64,000 nt of DNA, from the NCBI RefSeq assembly GCF_023343835.1, contig NC_064434.1:19201505-19265504 (forward strand), in the 5' to 3' direction. Both the position numbers and the translations under genes were made by a program. Source of the stretch: Lagopus muta (lineage: Eukaryota; Chordata; Aves; Galliformes; Phasianidae). This document shows positions 36,501-50,254 of the stretch, piece after piece (the first letter of the stretch is position 1; the number at the start of each line of letters is the position of its first letter). The notes beneath the pieces were generated by a model. The model made no database searches, was not told the DNA's origin, and saw nothing but the letters and a program-made list of their open reading frames with translations.

Positions 36501-38392
36501 CCGACAGCACTTTAGGACTGTCATTGCAAAACCCAGCCAAACATAAATGATCAGATATATTGTTAAGAAACATAACATCCCAGGAAAAGCAAAACATAGA
36601 AGAAAACAATGAAGATGATAAATAATAGCTCAAGGAAGCAAGATGTAATAATGCATTTTACATAATGGACCACATATTGTATTCTGCATGATGCAGGCTT
36701 CTGAAAGAGTATTGCAGTGTGAGGAATTGAGGATCACATTAGCCTGGAGAGAGGCAAAAGGCACAATTATCATCAACTGTCCAAGCACTCAAGTGTATCC
36801 AGGCAGCTATAATCTGCACTGTACTAAAGAGCAGAGCCGCTTTAGATATACGAGCAAACCTAAAAGAATAAAAAATTGCTGTAATGAGGGTAAATGGCAA
36901 TACTTCTTGCTCAGTAATGACAGTTGCAGTATTTTGCTTTGTTCCAATGCATTTATAATATGCTATTAGCACTTACTGTTATGAATATCCTGTTTCTCAA
37001 CTAGCTTACTAATAATAAGTACGAGAGAAATCTCGTACTGTACTGCACTCCCAAAGCTCAGACCTTTAATAGCTATTGATGAGTACTAGCATCCACACTC
37101 AGAAGGCAAAGAAGCTGACTCTTGAAAACATAATTATCTTGTGTGTGAAAGCCTGAGTTACAAAGCATGCCAACCTACCCCTACATTCCCAAACACAAAA
37201 TTTTTTCTCTCTAAGTAGTTCTGTATCTCAATGCCAACTAAGCAGAATGATGAGTTATCTGCCAGAAACACAAAGCCTGAAGATCTTCCCTTAGGATCTC
37301 CCTTTATGAGGAGGTGATTATGAGGAGGTACCTCAATAGCATTCTCACACAGCATCCAGAGAACAGCTGGTCCATTTGTACATTTTAAGCATACGAGTCA
37401 ATTGTTTCTGACCAATGTTCTGAAGGCTCACTGGAACACAATGGAAACAGAGTCAGAGACAAAGTCATGTATTTTTCCCCTCAGTTTACATGACAGATTT
37501 TGCAGATCTACAATCAAACATACATCTCCTGTTCAGAAAGAACAAGTTTACACATCTGGCTTGACAGCATTACATATCTTAAGTTGGCTTCACACCAGTC
37601 CATCACTTATTATTTCTGCTGGTCTCATTCCAGCAGAGCAATTTATTATGAATAATAACTCAAAGAAAGCACTGTTCATAATTTTCAGCACCTTCTATGA
37701 TCTTTAACTACTTTGATACAGTCAAGTGATAAAAAGATTAAAGCCAATCGCAATATTTTAACACACCAAAAAAAAAACCACCAAAAACCAGAACTATGTG
37801 GTGGCAGAGTTCTCCCTCTTCTACATTTATTCTTTTCCAACCCACACACTTGGGAGAACTCCTTGTACTTGTCAAAAATGGTTTTTTCCCGCTGGCTTGT
37901 GAGTAAGCTGGGATCAGAACATAATTAACACAATATGTTATAAAAACAATGCATTAAAGGCCAAAGATGACCAACTTAAATTTTCTTGGCTCTCAAGGAA
38001 AACAAATTCAGTGACTTCTTACAGTGAAGTTAAGATTTCCCACACCATGCTTTTAATGAAATCTTTTCCTTGGAATGAACAATACAATAGAACACAGTAA
38101 AGAAACCATCCTAAGGATGAACTGCATTGCAGCTGTACAAGATATTTCTGGCAGCATCCTGTCTGCAGGAGTAGAGCTGGAGTGAAGCTTCTGTGGTCTT
38201 TGGGAAAGAACTGAAGATGTTATCCCTTTGGCACAGCACACACCTATCACACGCTCTCACAACCACATGTTTGGAGATGGAAGACCAGATCTGACAGGAA
38301 TCCTGAAATGAAGACACTGAAGTTCAGTTTCTTGCTGCCATCTTGGGGAATGTCAGGACAGAACTGACTGGGTAAGGTTCTCTGCACTCAGT
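33506..38392. other. AT-rich sequence, no gene seen
   Basis: No recognisable gene or transposon. A (TA)n-type microsatellite lies at 35604-35629. Confidence 0.45.
35604..35629. repeat. (TA)n microsatellite
   Basis: Alternating TA with one TG interruption, 26 bases. Confidence 0.9.
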
Positions 38393-38910
38393 CTCACCTC
38401 GAGCACCACATGCAATTTGGGCACTACAATATAAGAAGGAGATAAAACTATTAGAAAGTGTCCAAAGGAGGGCTACAAAGATAGGGAAGGGTCTGGAGAG
38501 GAAGGTGTATGAGGAGCAGCTGAGGTCCATGGGTTTGTTCAGCCCAGAGCAGAGCAGGCTGAGGGGAGATCTTGTGGTGTCTGCAGGTCCTCACAGGGAG
38601 CAGAGGGATAGCACTGAGCTCTGCTCTCTGTGACAGTGATGGGGCCAGATGGAATGGCAGTGGAATCACAGGGAAGGGCCAGGTTGGGAACTAGTAAAAG
38701 GTACTGCAAGGTTTTATACACTGGCACAGGCTCACCAGGGCAGTGGTCATGGCCCCAAGCTTCCGGAGTTCAAGAAGTGTTTGGACAACGCTCTCTGACG
38801 TAGGGTTTGAATTTGAGTCGCCCTGTGTGGAGCCAGGAGCTGGACTCGATGTTCCTTGTGGGTTTCACAGGATATATCCAGCTCAGGATATTCTATGATT
38901 CTATGATTTA
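38393..38910 (+). mobile_element. CR1 LINE 3' fragment
   Basis: Begins with CCTCGAGCACCACATGCAAT and ATTTGGGCACTACAATATAA (C-terminal ORF2 region), contains the same AGCAGGCTGAGGGGAGATCT and GGAGTTCAAGAAGTGTTTGG blocks as the copy at 154, and ends in ATTCTATGATTCTATGATTT. A good reference for recognising the decayed fragment at 50255. Confidence 0.93.
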
Positions 38911-41702
38911 AGGGCCTGCCATCCATGCTTGACTGCATCCCATAAATTGCCCATTAGTAGCTGGGACATACTGTACTCAAGACTAATTTTATCAAAAAAG
39001 ATCCAGTTAGAAAATCTGAGATTCTTCTAAAATTCAAATCTATGTACAATAAAAGGAGATGATCCGAAGATCTGACTGAAAAAAAAAATCCCACCTGAAC
39101 TCCATTAAAACTGTTCTAGACACAGAAAAGAATTAGCACTATAACCGAGTTGTGTGTGCATGTGAGGACCTTTCTTGCCCATAGTGAGAGGATATGGCTG
39201 TTTTCAGACTCCACATTACTACTGAAAATGAGTCTTTGCACTATTCTGTGTGTATTTCTCAATATGATTATTATCTGTTCTTGGAGGGTTCCTGTTTTCT
39301 CTTTAAGGGATAAAACGCTCATGTTCACTGCAGGATGAGTGTTTCCCTGTCGAGAAGAATCCAGGTCAAGGACTCCAAACATCCCAGCTGGCTGGCACCA
39401 AGCACGAGTGGGTCCATGACATGGCAGTGGAAGCAGCCGGCTGTCTCCATAGGGAGCAGAATGAACATCTGCTGTGTTCTGGGAAAGAGCCGAGAGACAC
39501 GGAGCTGGGGATTGAGCCAGAGACCCAGCTGGGCAGCCACACGCTGCAGGAGACATGGAGGGGAAAGCAAATGCTTCTCATCAGGCCCCAATTAGCATGC
39601 GTGTGATGGGGGAGACTGCTGGCCTGCAGGCTGCTGCTGGCTTGGCAACAGCCGGGGGGGGGGGGGAGGAATTGGTAATGGAGAGCAGGAGATGAAATGG
39701 GGAAAGAAGTGGGAAAGATGGACAGGGTTGTATTCTCTGACAGAGGTAACATCACGAATGGTGGTAAAAGCACTTCAACCTTCCCTGGTGCAAAGCTGTC
39801 ACCTAGAGACTGCCAACGATCTAAAAGTCCTTACCACTGTCTCCAGCCACACAGAGCAGACTCAGGGACAAACAGTATTGCTGGCAAAGAATGCTTAAGC
39901 TTGCTGCTGTTGTGCTGTTGAATGCAGCCCCCATTTCCATGAGCACTGGCATCATTTCTAATGTTGATCTACAAAGAAGTGTGCATTGTGTAAACTATGG
40001 TCTTGGACCATGTTCCCAAATGTGCACATTGTGGAAGTTTGTTACACAGTCAGCACCAAGCAGAGCAGAAATATTTTGTGTAGAGGGTTAGTCTGGGTTT
40101 CAAGAGAAGGGGAAGGAATATTCTCATTCATATTGGAGAAAATGCATTCTTCACTGCAGTTCTGGAAGAATGGTGGATTTTCAATTGATTATCAAAGAGC
40201 ATTGATATTTTTGGCTAGCTAACAGAATGCAAGTTATCTTTACTTCTTGATTGACTGACTGTATCTCTGAGCAAACAGATTTGCATGATGCTGCATGTCC
40301 GTATCTCCAACTGAAGACAGTGGGGACTGGAGCTGTTCATAACATAAAAGCATGAAATGATACTTCCCAAAGGCCTCATTTTTGGTTCAAAGGCTATAAG
40401 AAGAATACACTGCAATTTTTCACCATCACCTTTTATCCCTGTCATGCTCTTATATTTTAACTTGGCTGAAGCAGAAGTCACAAAAAGGAAGGAAAAGAAG
40501 AAAACCCGGAACATTTTGGTCTTGAAGATCACTTCAGTGTTCTCAACAAGTCTGTGCAAGTGTCAAGTGATTCACATATGGTTCAGCAAATGTTGGCTCT
40601 GCTGCAAGAAGAGCAGAGGGCAGTTCCAAGCACCACAAGGAAGCACACAGATTCAGACAGGGGCTGAATTTGCAGGATTCTTCCCTGCTTCCTTACTCTA
40701 TGGCTACGTAGTCCTGGTGCCTTGCTGACACACATCCAAACAGTGGTCACCTTCCCCTCCTTGAGAGCTGGTCTTCTCCAGGAAAACAAGTGCAAACAGT
40801 TGGTCTTCCATCCTCAGAGGGAGTTAGCTCAAGAGAAGAAATTGTGCTGATCTGAGCACTGCACCCTATGTCAGGAGGTACAGCAGGAGATGCAAGGGAA
40901 TATCCACATTTTGCATGGGTGCCATGGACCCAGCACAGCTGGCACCCATTTATAAACCATCCTTTCCCCTTGGGAAGGTGCTTCAGTTCATGGGATGCTC
41001 ACTGCTACAAAATGAGAAGGATCAAATTTGCTCTGTAAGTTGGGGTCACTGGAAGAATCCCACACGAGGTGCACAAAACTCCGTATTTCAAAATCACAGA
41101 ATCACATTACCCCTTGACCAGAAAACTTATTTCATAGTTTTGGGATTAGAATTCCCCGAATAATCTGAGATGCAAATAATGAAAAGGTTGGATCTGATGA
41201 TGGGCTGTGAAAAATGTCTGCTATTTTATTACTTAGTTGTGGTCTTAAACCAAAGGATTTTAGCTAACCTTGTTTTCTGTAACATACTGCATCAGTTGAG
41301 TTGTGCATTAACTTTTATTTTCTTCACTTTCCAAAGAAGATGGACACAGATCCTAAATAAGTGACCAGAATAATTAAACTATTTTCTTGCAATGTGAAAG
41401 AAAAAATACAATTAAATCATTAAAATATTTTAACGTGATTTTTTTAGGGAGTGACTGGTTTTTTGAGGGGGTTAGAAAATGTCATTACAGAAGCTATTTT
41501 TGCAGAAGAAAGTTAAAGTCATTTTGTAATTACTATCTGCAGTTAGTCTTTAACTTTTAATAACAAGTAATGAGTCCTACTCAGCCTACATTACAAGTCT
41601 CCTTCTTAAGTACAGTCAATACTAAAATAACAGATTTTCCATTGAAACAAAAAGGATATCAAGTAGAGGCCTTTTTTTCCCTCCAGTGAAAAATCTCAGA
41701 CC
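38911..41702. other. Unique sequence with a poly-G run
   Basis: A moderately GC-rich interval at about 39330-39680 ends in G13 at 39654-39666. No gene recognised; overlapping ORFs of up to 146 codons on both strands in the GC-rich part lack known features. Confidence 0.45.
39654..39666 (+). repeat. Poly-G tract, 13 bases
   Basis: Thirteen consecutive G. Such runs are often variable or miscalled in sequencing. Confidence 0.9.
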
Positions 41703-42240
41703 ACAGAATGGCCAGGGTTGGAAGGGAACTCAAGGATCATGAAGCTCCAACCCCCCTGCCACATGCAGGGCCACCAACCTTCACATTTAATACTTGACCA
41801 GGCTGCTCAGGGCCCCATCCAATCTGGCCTTGGATGGGGCATCCACAACCTCTCTGGGCAGCCTGTTCCAGCACCTCACCACTCACTCTGTAAAGAATTT
41901 CCCCTGACATCCAACCTCAATCTTCCCTCCTTCAACTTAAAACCATTTCCCCTTGTCCTGCTGTTATCAACCCTTTCAAAGAGTTGATTCCCCTCCTGTT
42001 TGTAGGCTCCCTTTAGGTATTGAAAGGCTGCACTGAGGTCACCCCGCGGCCTTCTTTTCTCCAGGCTGAACAAGTCCAGTTCCTTCAGCCTGTCTTTGTA
42101 GGAGAAGTGCTCCAGTCCCCTGATCGTCTTCATGGCCCTCCTCTGGACCCTCTCCAACAGCTCTCTGTCTTTCTTGTACTGGGGGCTCCAGACCTGGACA
42201 CAGTACTCCAGGTGGGGCCTCACAAGAGCATAAGCTTGAC
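41703..42240 (-). mobile_element. CR1 LINE, ORF2 C-terminus and 3' UTR
   Basis: GGGTTGGAAGGGAACTCAAG and GCAGGGCCACCAACCTTCAC at left. The minus frame 41876-42253 reads without a stop through the CR1 C-terminal blocks [40 protein letters not shown] and [18 protein letters not shown]. The octamer tail is nearly lost (ACCACAGAATGG). 5'-truncated at about 42240. Confidence 0.94.
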
Positions 42241-45200
42241 TTGAAAGCTCCAAAATGCCTGAAAAATTAGGGTTGACCTGTAGTCTACCAGTCTACCATA
42301 GTAGGGAGCACACCTCTGAGGGAGTGAGACATAGATTGCAGATGATGGAGGGCAAAAGGAGCCAGACTTCGGGCAGCACTGCCTGTGTACCCTCCAGAGA
42401 AGCTGTGTGAGTAAAATCTCTCCAACACCACTCAGTAGAAATTCTGGTCCTGGAGAAAAGCAATTGGAGGCCTCTAAAATGAAGCCAATGTGGGATGAGA
42501 CTTGAGCCAGCAGGTCACAGCACGTGCCTTGTTCTGTCTCACCACTGACAGCCTCTAAAGCCAGCTCATCGTGCTGTTAGGCACATGCATGCCTACAGCT
42601 CTTCCTCCTCCACAGCAGTCTTCACAGAAATCACTCTTGGGATCTGAGGCTTGATGCAAATCACAGAGTCCATCAATAAAATTTCACCAATTCTCAGACC
42701 AATCCAACAGACTTTTCCCCCCATTCCCTCTCTAGGATACAGCTCAGATTCTAGTAGGACCCCAAAAGTCTTGGGCATCTACTTTAGAAAACCAGAAAGA
42801 ATTTTCCTTTTAATTCTTCTTTTGAAAAGAATTTCTGCAAATGCCTTAAATACCTAGGCTGTTTCACAGAGATGCTCTATAGTTCCTATTCCAACAGTAC
42901 TTGCAAAAAAATACATAAATTCAAGTCTGACTGATAAACTCCTGATTGGATACTGAATGGTCATATGGGATAAATGACCTAAATCTATAGTGTTTCTAGT
43001 TCCTCTCTTCCTACTAAATCTTCTTTCTTGGGAAAGAGATAAGATCCATATATGAATGCCCATAGTTCAGTAGTTCCCAGCCTTGCAGGAACTGCACTTT
43101 GCATGAACTTTGGTCGCTGCCATTCATACTTACAAGGTAGCATGAGAGCATTACAGGAGGAAGTAGCAGCAAGGTGTTTGCTTAACTTTCCCAGAGAATT
43201 GCTTTCTTTTTGTTCCTGTCATAAATCTGAAGTGGACATACCCCAGCTCAAGCCAGGGTTGAACATCTTGATACTACATGAGCTAATGTTTGCAGGGCAG
43301 GGGTGGATCTGTTTGCTAAAGAAATTTGGACCAGTTTTTCCCAGAAATACTCTGCAGCATGAATAACTGTGTGAGCCTGTCCAGAGCAGCTGCTTCGACA
43401 CCAGCAGGATAAGATCTGACTGAATCTGTAATTTTGTTTAATGTAGCTGTTGCAACATAAACCTAACGAGGCTTGAATACTGGGGCTTATGTTTATTTGT
43501 TTTGTATAGCTTTGGAATTAATATAATTATACAGAACAGCTAAGCCATTTTACTCTCATTATCCAAGATGTTATTTAATCTTTAGAGTCAATCAGATTAG
43601 AAAAAATCGGTTACCACTTTCAAGATAAATCCTGTAAATCAAGATTCTGTAGTCAGGTCATCCTAAAAGTTCTGGGAACGCTCTACTGTCACAGTGCAGA
43701 GCTCAGGAGATGCTGGAGTGTATTTAGGATTCTGAAATGCAAAGGGAAGGGCATTCATGAGCTTTGTTGCACATAGCCTTATTTCCCAATGTAAAAAACT
43801 ATGTCACTCAATTACAACACAGACATTCTCAGCTTTTGTCAAAACAAAGCTCCCCAATTCGAAATTGAAATTTATCAAACATTCTCAGTCACACTTGGAA
43901 TTAGTATACGTACACAACTGTTGCACATTATAGTGAATATCTACAGAAGGTCAGGAACTAATGAATTAAATTTATGCTGAGGATTCACTCTATGGGCTCA
44001 GATTTACCCTCTGGCCACAAGACTAAAGTAGACATGATTTGCCCACATCTACACTGTTTAACTCTCTTGTTAGCCAAACAAGATAGCTGGGAATCGTAAA
44101 TATCCTGTGTTAACTCCCAAAGTTAGGCAAAGGAAACAAAACCTGTGTATCCCCTCTGTACATACATAGAGATCAGACTGCAGGCTCCCTTTTAAGCTTG
44201 GAAGATATTTGCCTCTTATGTCAGAACTGAACAAAAGTCCTCAGGAAGTGAAAGGACAAACCAGCACACCTTCAGACATTGTGACTGATGACCATTCAGT
44301 ATAAAAGTTTGTCCTTGCCAGGGGAACACTCTTGATAATCTAGTTCATTTTTCCCATCTAAATTCCAGAAGGAGCTCTTAAGCCAGAGAACTTGAGAAGC
44401 CCAGAAAAGTTGCAGAAATACATACAAACACATTTATCAGCTCTCCTAGATTTGCATACTTCTCATGCCTACCACAGTAAAAAGCAATTATCCTCTGGAG
44501 CCTATAGGTAGCCTGTACCTCAGAAGTCTCCTTTTAACTATCACATGTCCATCAAGAACTGAACTGCATACCTGTATGTTAAGAAAGACTTAAAGTTCTT
44601 GAAAAACATAAAAATCACCAGGCATCTTAGCAATGGCTGGTAACTCTGCTACAGAGACCATGTAGATCTCTTCCAGATCTGAATGAATGTATAGAAGGTA
44701 CATAAAAATGGTTCTCTTCAACCAGGTCTTCATAGATTACATAAGAAGAGAGCCAAAAATTTGCAATCACTGACTAGGAAAACTGCTGTATCTATAGACA
44801 AAATTACATAGACACAAGAAATCTTTACGAAGGCAGCAGTCATGATCTCATCCAAATTATTATTAACAGTGTAGAAAGAAGATGATGTGCTTAACATGTT
44901 ACATATGTTCAAAAGTTAAAACTCTGGCACTGTGCTCTATAGGAAATTTGTGTTGTTTTGTTGTTTGACTGATAGGTGTATTTCTTCAAGCACTAGGACT
45001 TATATCCATGTAAGGTGATTCAATACCTCTATGCAGCTATATATAAATGGAGCTCAGTTTGGCTGGGATTTGTTTTGTGTGTTGCCATCCTTGTTGCAAC
45101 CAGACTAATCTTGAGAAACTGCCAAGCCCAAAGCACTGCTGGAGCTTATTAGATAATGAAAATATACAGTGTGTCTCCTGAATTCTGAAAGATCAGTGCA

Positions 45201-46375
45201 GTCACTGATGGGTCTTTACTACTAAAGCAAGGAAGGGGACCTGTACTCAGCTGTGGTATGGAATGATGCAGTGCCAAAACTCCCATGACTGCTCTATTGA
45301 ATGTTGGCCTTGATATGTGTATTTCTGCATTAGTGAATCACCACTTACTATAAAACTTTTCATATATCCTATAGAAAATGAATAAGAAAAATAGGACAAG
45401 TAATGGGATTGCCTGCAGTGAGTGCCTGAATGAATGTGTCAGAGGTGCAGTAATCATGTCATGTGCTTCCTAGTCTGACAGATGCACTCAGGGACTATTC
45501 ATGTGTGACAATAAGCAGAGGAATCCACACGATGCAAGGGTGCTCTGTGTCTTTCAACTTCTTGGCCACAGTAAGAGATGTGTGATGGTGTTTGTGCCTA
45601 CTGGTAGACACATGATGTCATGGCAAGGTTACAACAAAAATTTTGCAATTATTATTTTAGGCATCTACAAGACAAGGAAATAGCAGAGATAGTTCTGAGT
45701 ATCCAGTGATACGTAAATGCTGGAAGTTCCCCACAACAAGAGGAATCTGTACAGTGTTGAAACCTGTATGGGGTTTAGCCTTAGGTTACATAAAAGGGAT
45801 TTTCCCTGAGTGTGAGACCAGTCTAACAGTGCTTCTCTATGGGAAAACTATATGGATAAATATGCTGATGATTGAGAGATACTGCAGCAATGCTCCCTAT
45901 AAATGTAAAGTACTTAAAGTGCCCAACCCCATCTCTGTGCTGGGTGAAGTGACTGTGTAGAAGCTTTGTTGGTTTGTGAAATGTTTGTGACTGCTCAGAG
46001 GTGCAGTTTCAGAACTGCAAGCTATTGTTGTGGTTACAAAAGAGTGTGGGAACATTTATCTGACTTACATGTGACAGAAGCAACTTCTACTGAGTGCATT
46101 TTATTTTAATGCAAGCATTTCATAAAGGATTTCAACACTGTAGCTGTATTTTACTGCAGACATTCTGGCTCTACCTCATCCTTTTACAAGGCATTCAATG
46201 ATTTTGATTCCTCAAAACATGTTGAATTGGTCAAACTTTTAAAATCAAAATGTTCATTCTCAACATTTTAACACACACATAAACATGATAGGTACCAAAA
46301 TTTAGGTTGGACTTTTTGTCTTAGGCATGCCAGAGGTGTCTGAAAAAAAGAGCTTGAGTACATTACAGAGCCAAA
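42241..46375. other. AT-rich sequence, no gene seen
   Basis: No recognised gene or transposon in about 4.1 kb; only short featureless ORFs. Confidence 0.45.
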
Positions 46376-46527
46376 AGGGGAGGGGAGGGGAGGGGAGGGG
46401 AGGGGAGGGGAGGGGAGGAGAGGAGAGGAGAGGAGAGGAGAGGAGAGGAGAGGAGAGGAGAGGAGAGGAGAGGAGAGGAGAGGAGAGGAGAGGAGAGGAG
46501 AGGAGAGGAGAGGAGAGGAGAGGAGAG
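46376..46527 (+). repeat. Purine pentamer microsatellite (AGGGG)n(AGGAG)n
   Basis: Eight AGGGG units (46376-46415) followed by about 22 AGGAG units, an unbroken purine strand of about 150 bases. The first part has eight G4 runs each spaced by one A, a strong G-quadruplex pattern; the whole is a polypurine tract able in principle to form triplex DNA. The Gly/Arg/Glu-rich and Ser/Leu/Pro-rich frames across it are only repeat translations. Confidence 0.97.
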
Positions 46528-49500
46528 TGTCATGGCTTGCAGCCTCCCCATTAGTAGTGCCTGGTGTAATACATGTTGTAATACATGTCATCCTTCCTTA
46601 TGTCTCTTGCTGTCATTGCATCACTTTTCTTCTTGTTTTAATAAGCCTCTCAATACAATGGCATGAATCAATGTGGTATAAATTGAATCAGTGAAGATCC
46701 GTGTCATTTCTTCAACCCGAAAAGTGGTACACAAGGAGTTTTCATAATAATTTTATATAAATATAGAAGCCACTAGTAACAGTAGTGAACAAGCTGGACT
46801 GATTTTACAATGATGTTGTTTTCTGACTGGGATGTTAAACTGTTTAATGATCCAAACAACCTGGAATTATGAGATTTGGAAAAGATGCTAAGTGAGTTGG
46901 CAGTGCTAAAACACAGCATGTAGGAGTGATGCAGGGCTGCCTTTACCAAAATACTTGCTGAACAGATCCTAAGCCCTGGTTCTCCAGTTTCTGACTGAAG
47001 ATGTACAGGCATGCATCTCTCTCCCACTGTATGAAACCGAGGCTGAATTGTCACCCGCACTGATTTCATCTTGAAAAAGCTGACATTCCCCCTTGGAGAC
47101 AAATGACTTATACTATTAGGTTCTGCCTCATGGCTGCTTTACTTTGCCCAAATGCTTTGCAGTCTGCTTTGCAGCAGACAGGACACTCAGTGGCACCACA
47201 TAGCATGTCACGATGGGGAAGCCACCACCCTGCTGAGCTGTCCTGCTCCTGACTTTCCAACCACTGTGTGCTCAGGGCACCTCTCTTATTAATGCAAACA
47301 AATAAGTGGTTTGCGTTACCTCCCACAAAAAGACAAATTCAACTGCTTTGTGTTTAGTGATAACTTTAAATGCTGGCCAGTGTCATTTCCACTAAGTGGA
47401 AAAACTGCTGGCAGCTAAGGCTTAGGGAGTGTAGGATTTGCTTTGCTTACCTTTGCTCAGTGCATCACTGCCAAAGAGAGACCGTGTGGGAGCTGCCAGG
47501 CTGAGGGGACAGTGCTGCTGTCACTACGTCCATTTTGGTGTCTGTATGCCTCCACTGGACCAGGGTCAAAGGTGACTGGCTTGGGGCTCTTATAATGCAC
47601 GGTGTCTCACCATGCTCTGCAAAAAGAAGAAACGCAATGGCTTGCTCTTTGCTGAGTGTTGTGAGAGTATATCCTTAAGTGTAAGAGCTAATTCCAAGAT
47701 ACTTATATATAAATACTCCAGATCATGCAAATTTTAAATATCATAAATACTTTGCCTAAATATATTTAAAATAACTGCTATATTAATGTACCTTACCACA
47801 GGGCAGACAAGCCTGGACAGTTTTGTTGCTTACAATACTTTCTGGCCCTGGGAAGATTCTTCTCCTACTTTAAATGTCATTATCATCACAGCATGCAGAA
47901 CGAAGTATCTCACATAGGAAGAAAGTCAGATGAAAAAAGCAGAAGAAATTACAGTAATATGCACTTTGTGGAGAATCAAAACTCACATTTTCAATCATTT
48001 TCAATGAGAAGAGGAAATTCCTCAAAGGAAAACAGCATTTCATGCAAAATGTCCTGGTTTGTCTTCTAGGCATGTATTTAGAACACGAGAAATATTAAGT
48101 GACGGGGAAACTTCTTATATATATCAGCTCCAAACACAAAGCTCTTGTATAGTGACAAAAGTTTAGAGTGGCCTTTGCATATAGAAAAGAGTGAATAAAG
48201 CTGTGTTTTAATCAAGACATGAATTGATATTGCTTAATAGAGCCACTCTTACCAATACTCATGTAGATTCATTCTTTTCATTACTTCAAGTGAATGCAAA
48301 CAAATCATATCTGAGATTTCTTGTGTTTTCTTAAAGCTCAGAGACAGAAGATACAAGAAACTGGGGGAAAAATGTTAAGATGCACGGAGAAATGTGAAAT
48401 CAGTGCTGTTGCACTGAACAGTGTCACAGAACTTCAAACTGTTGGAAAAAATTGTCAGTATGAGGACAGGAATGAAACATTAATCTCATTAATCTCACTA
48501 ATAAATTCATCACATCTGTTGGCTTATTGCTAAGATTCATTGTCAGAAGAAATTATTCTTCTCCATAAGCCCAACCTTCCACGAAGCACTGAAACATGTA
48601 ACAATATTAACTATACTTTCACCTACCTGTGCATGAGCTGCCTTAATAGTAAGGGACTCCTGAGGCATCAACTGCTCTTATACCTTTATTACTACCTCTT
48701 ACTTTTTTGAGAACATTAATTTTTAAGTAAGCTGGTATGTGAGCCAGCTTTACCTTTTGTGTGCCCATTCTATATATGCACAAGAACTGCAGCCAAAGGG
48801 AAACCAAAGTGTGACATGGGTTTCAGCAGTGATTAATGCAAGCATCTCCTCTGGTATTGCTGTTAGGAATAGGCAGAAGTACGTGTTGAGGGGCTTCTTC
48901 AGTTCAGACCTAGAAGTCGAGGGGCAAAAAGGAAGCAAAATTAAGGACAAGACCAGATGGTGAACCATGTTGGAAAGGGAATTTTCTGCCTATGGTTATT
49001 TCAAGTGAGTCTTCACTGAAGGGTTCACTTCTTAACCCTTCCCTTGCCACAGGGAGAACATCTCGCCCAAGTCTGCTGTGCTTGTCTACGACACTGGGCT
49101 AAAATGTGGTCCATGCTTTCAGCACATTGGGAGACTCCTAGCTTTGCACTGAGGGCACTGGTGAAACCACTCCACTCATAACACCCAAATATAACCACAT
49201 ATTTCCTGCAATGTGTTTGGGGAGTTGCGCCATGACCAACACAGTCCCTTAAAACCACATGGAACCGCATGGTTCCAAAACTGCACAGAAACCATTGATA
49301 TACCCCCAGAAAAGCCAGAAGTGCCCAAGAAAAGCCAACAGTGCTGCTCCACTGGACACAGAGCTGCTCAGCTCCTGCTTCTCACACACCTGTGTCTGAA
49401 TCATAGAATCACAGAAAGCCAGTGCTGACACAGCTCTGGGGATGGCCACCAGCACAGGGCTCCATTGGGGCACCATCCTGAGGGATGTGAGCACAGAGCT

Positions 49501-50199
49501 ACTGCCTTCCCACCCTACGCTTCAGTGGTGCCCAGACCGCCGCCATCTGCTCACATATGATGAAGGGTAGGATCCATACCCAGCACCTGACCTATGCTTT
49601 CTTGGCACAAACGATGCCTGGTATATTTTTTTGTGTGTTCCATCTTTCTCTTTGTAAACATGTTTGCCACAATTCAATGACTGTAAATATTGAGTGAGTC
49701 AATCATCACAAAAGCATTCTGTTATTATAATCCCACTGAAATTGTAGACATGTTGGAAAACAAACAAAATGAAAGAATTAAGAGGGAAAAACCTCAGAGA
49801 TGTAAGCTGGCTTTTGTTTTCTCTATTCAGAATAAAGCTTTCTGCTGTTCTCTTAGTGACCACGAGGCAGATGCATCTCCCACGAGATGACATGAGTAAA
49901 CGTTGGGTGCAACACTGCATGCCCAGACCGCCCCAGGTGATGGCTGTGACTCACGTGTTTAACGTTGGGCATTTGAAGCACGGGAAGCGGCTGTGCGCAG
50001 GGCTGCTCGGAACTCCAGCCCCACACGGAGCCCTGCCCCTTTGGAAGCTTGCCCTGTGATTCTGAAGGGCAAAGATTTACCAGGTGCGGTTCAACTTGGA
50101 GCCATTCCGTGACATTTTGCAAGTGCGCATCCACTGCACGGCCGCGGGCCATGAGCAGACACCTTGCTGACGCTGCGGGTGCCCCACGAAGGGCATGAG
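46528..50199. other. Sequence upstream of FAM110C, no gene seen
   Basis: AT-rich until about 49.9 kb, then CG content rises toward the FAM110C island. GTAATACATGT is repeated twice near 46566-46587. A possible CR1 tail remnant is at 49399-49425. No other gene seen. Confidence 0.45.
49399..49425 (-). mobile_element. Possible CR1 tail remnant
   Basis: AATCATAGAATCACAGAAAG resembles the reverse CR1 octamer tail, but the sequence after it does not clearly continue as CR1. Confidence 0.35.
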
Positions 50200-50254
50200 G
50201 GTCTCGCACGCTCTTTTTAACCGAGATGGTGGTCGGGTCCGAGCAAAGGCTCCC

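Noticed and set aside
39116..39773. Overlapping frames on both strands around the G13 tract as a gene
   Set aside because: Moderate GC content keeps many frames open; none shows a family motif or a consistent single frame.
41090..41115. AATCACAGAATCACATTACC as a CR1 tail
   Set aside because: Only two octamer-like words and no CR1 3' UTR sequence beside them.
46268..46591. Ser/Leu/Pro-rich and Gly/Arg/Glu-rich frames across the microsatellite
   Set aside because: A pentamer repeat without stop codons is open in several frames by necessity.
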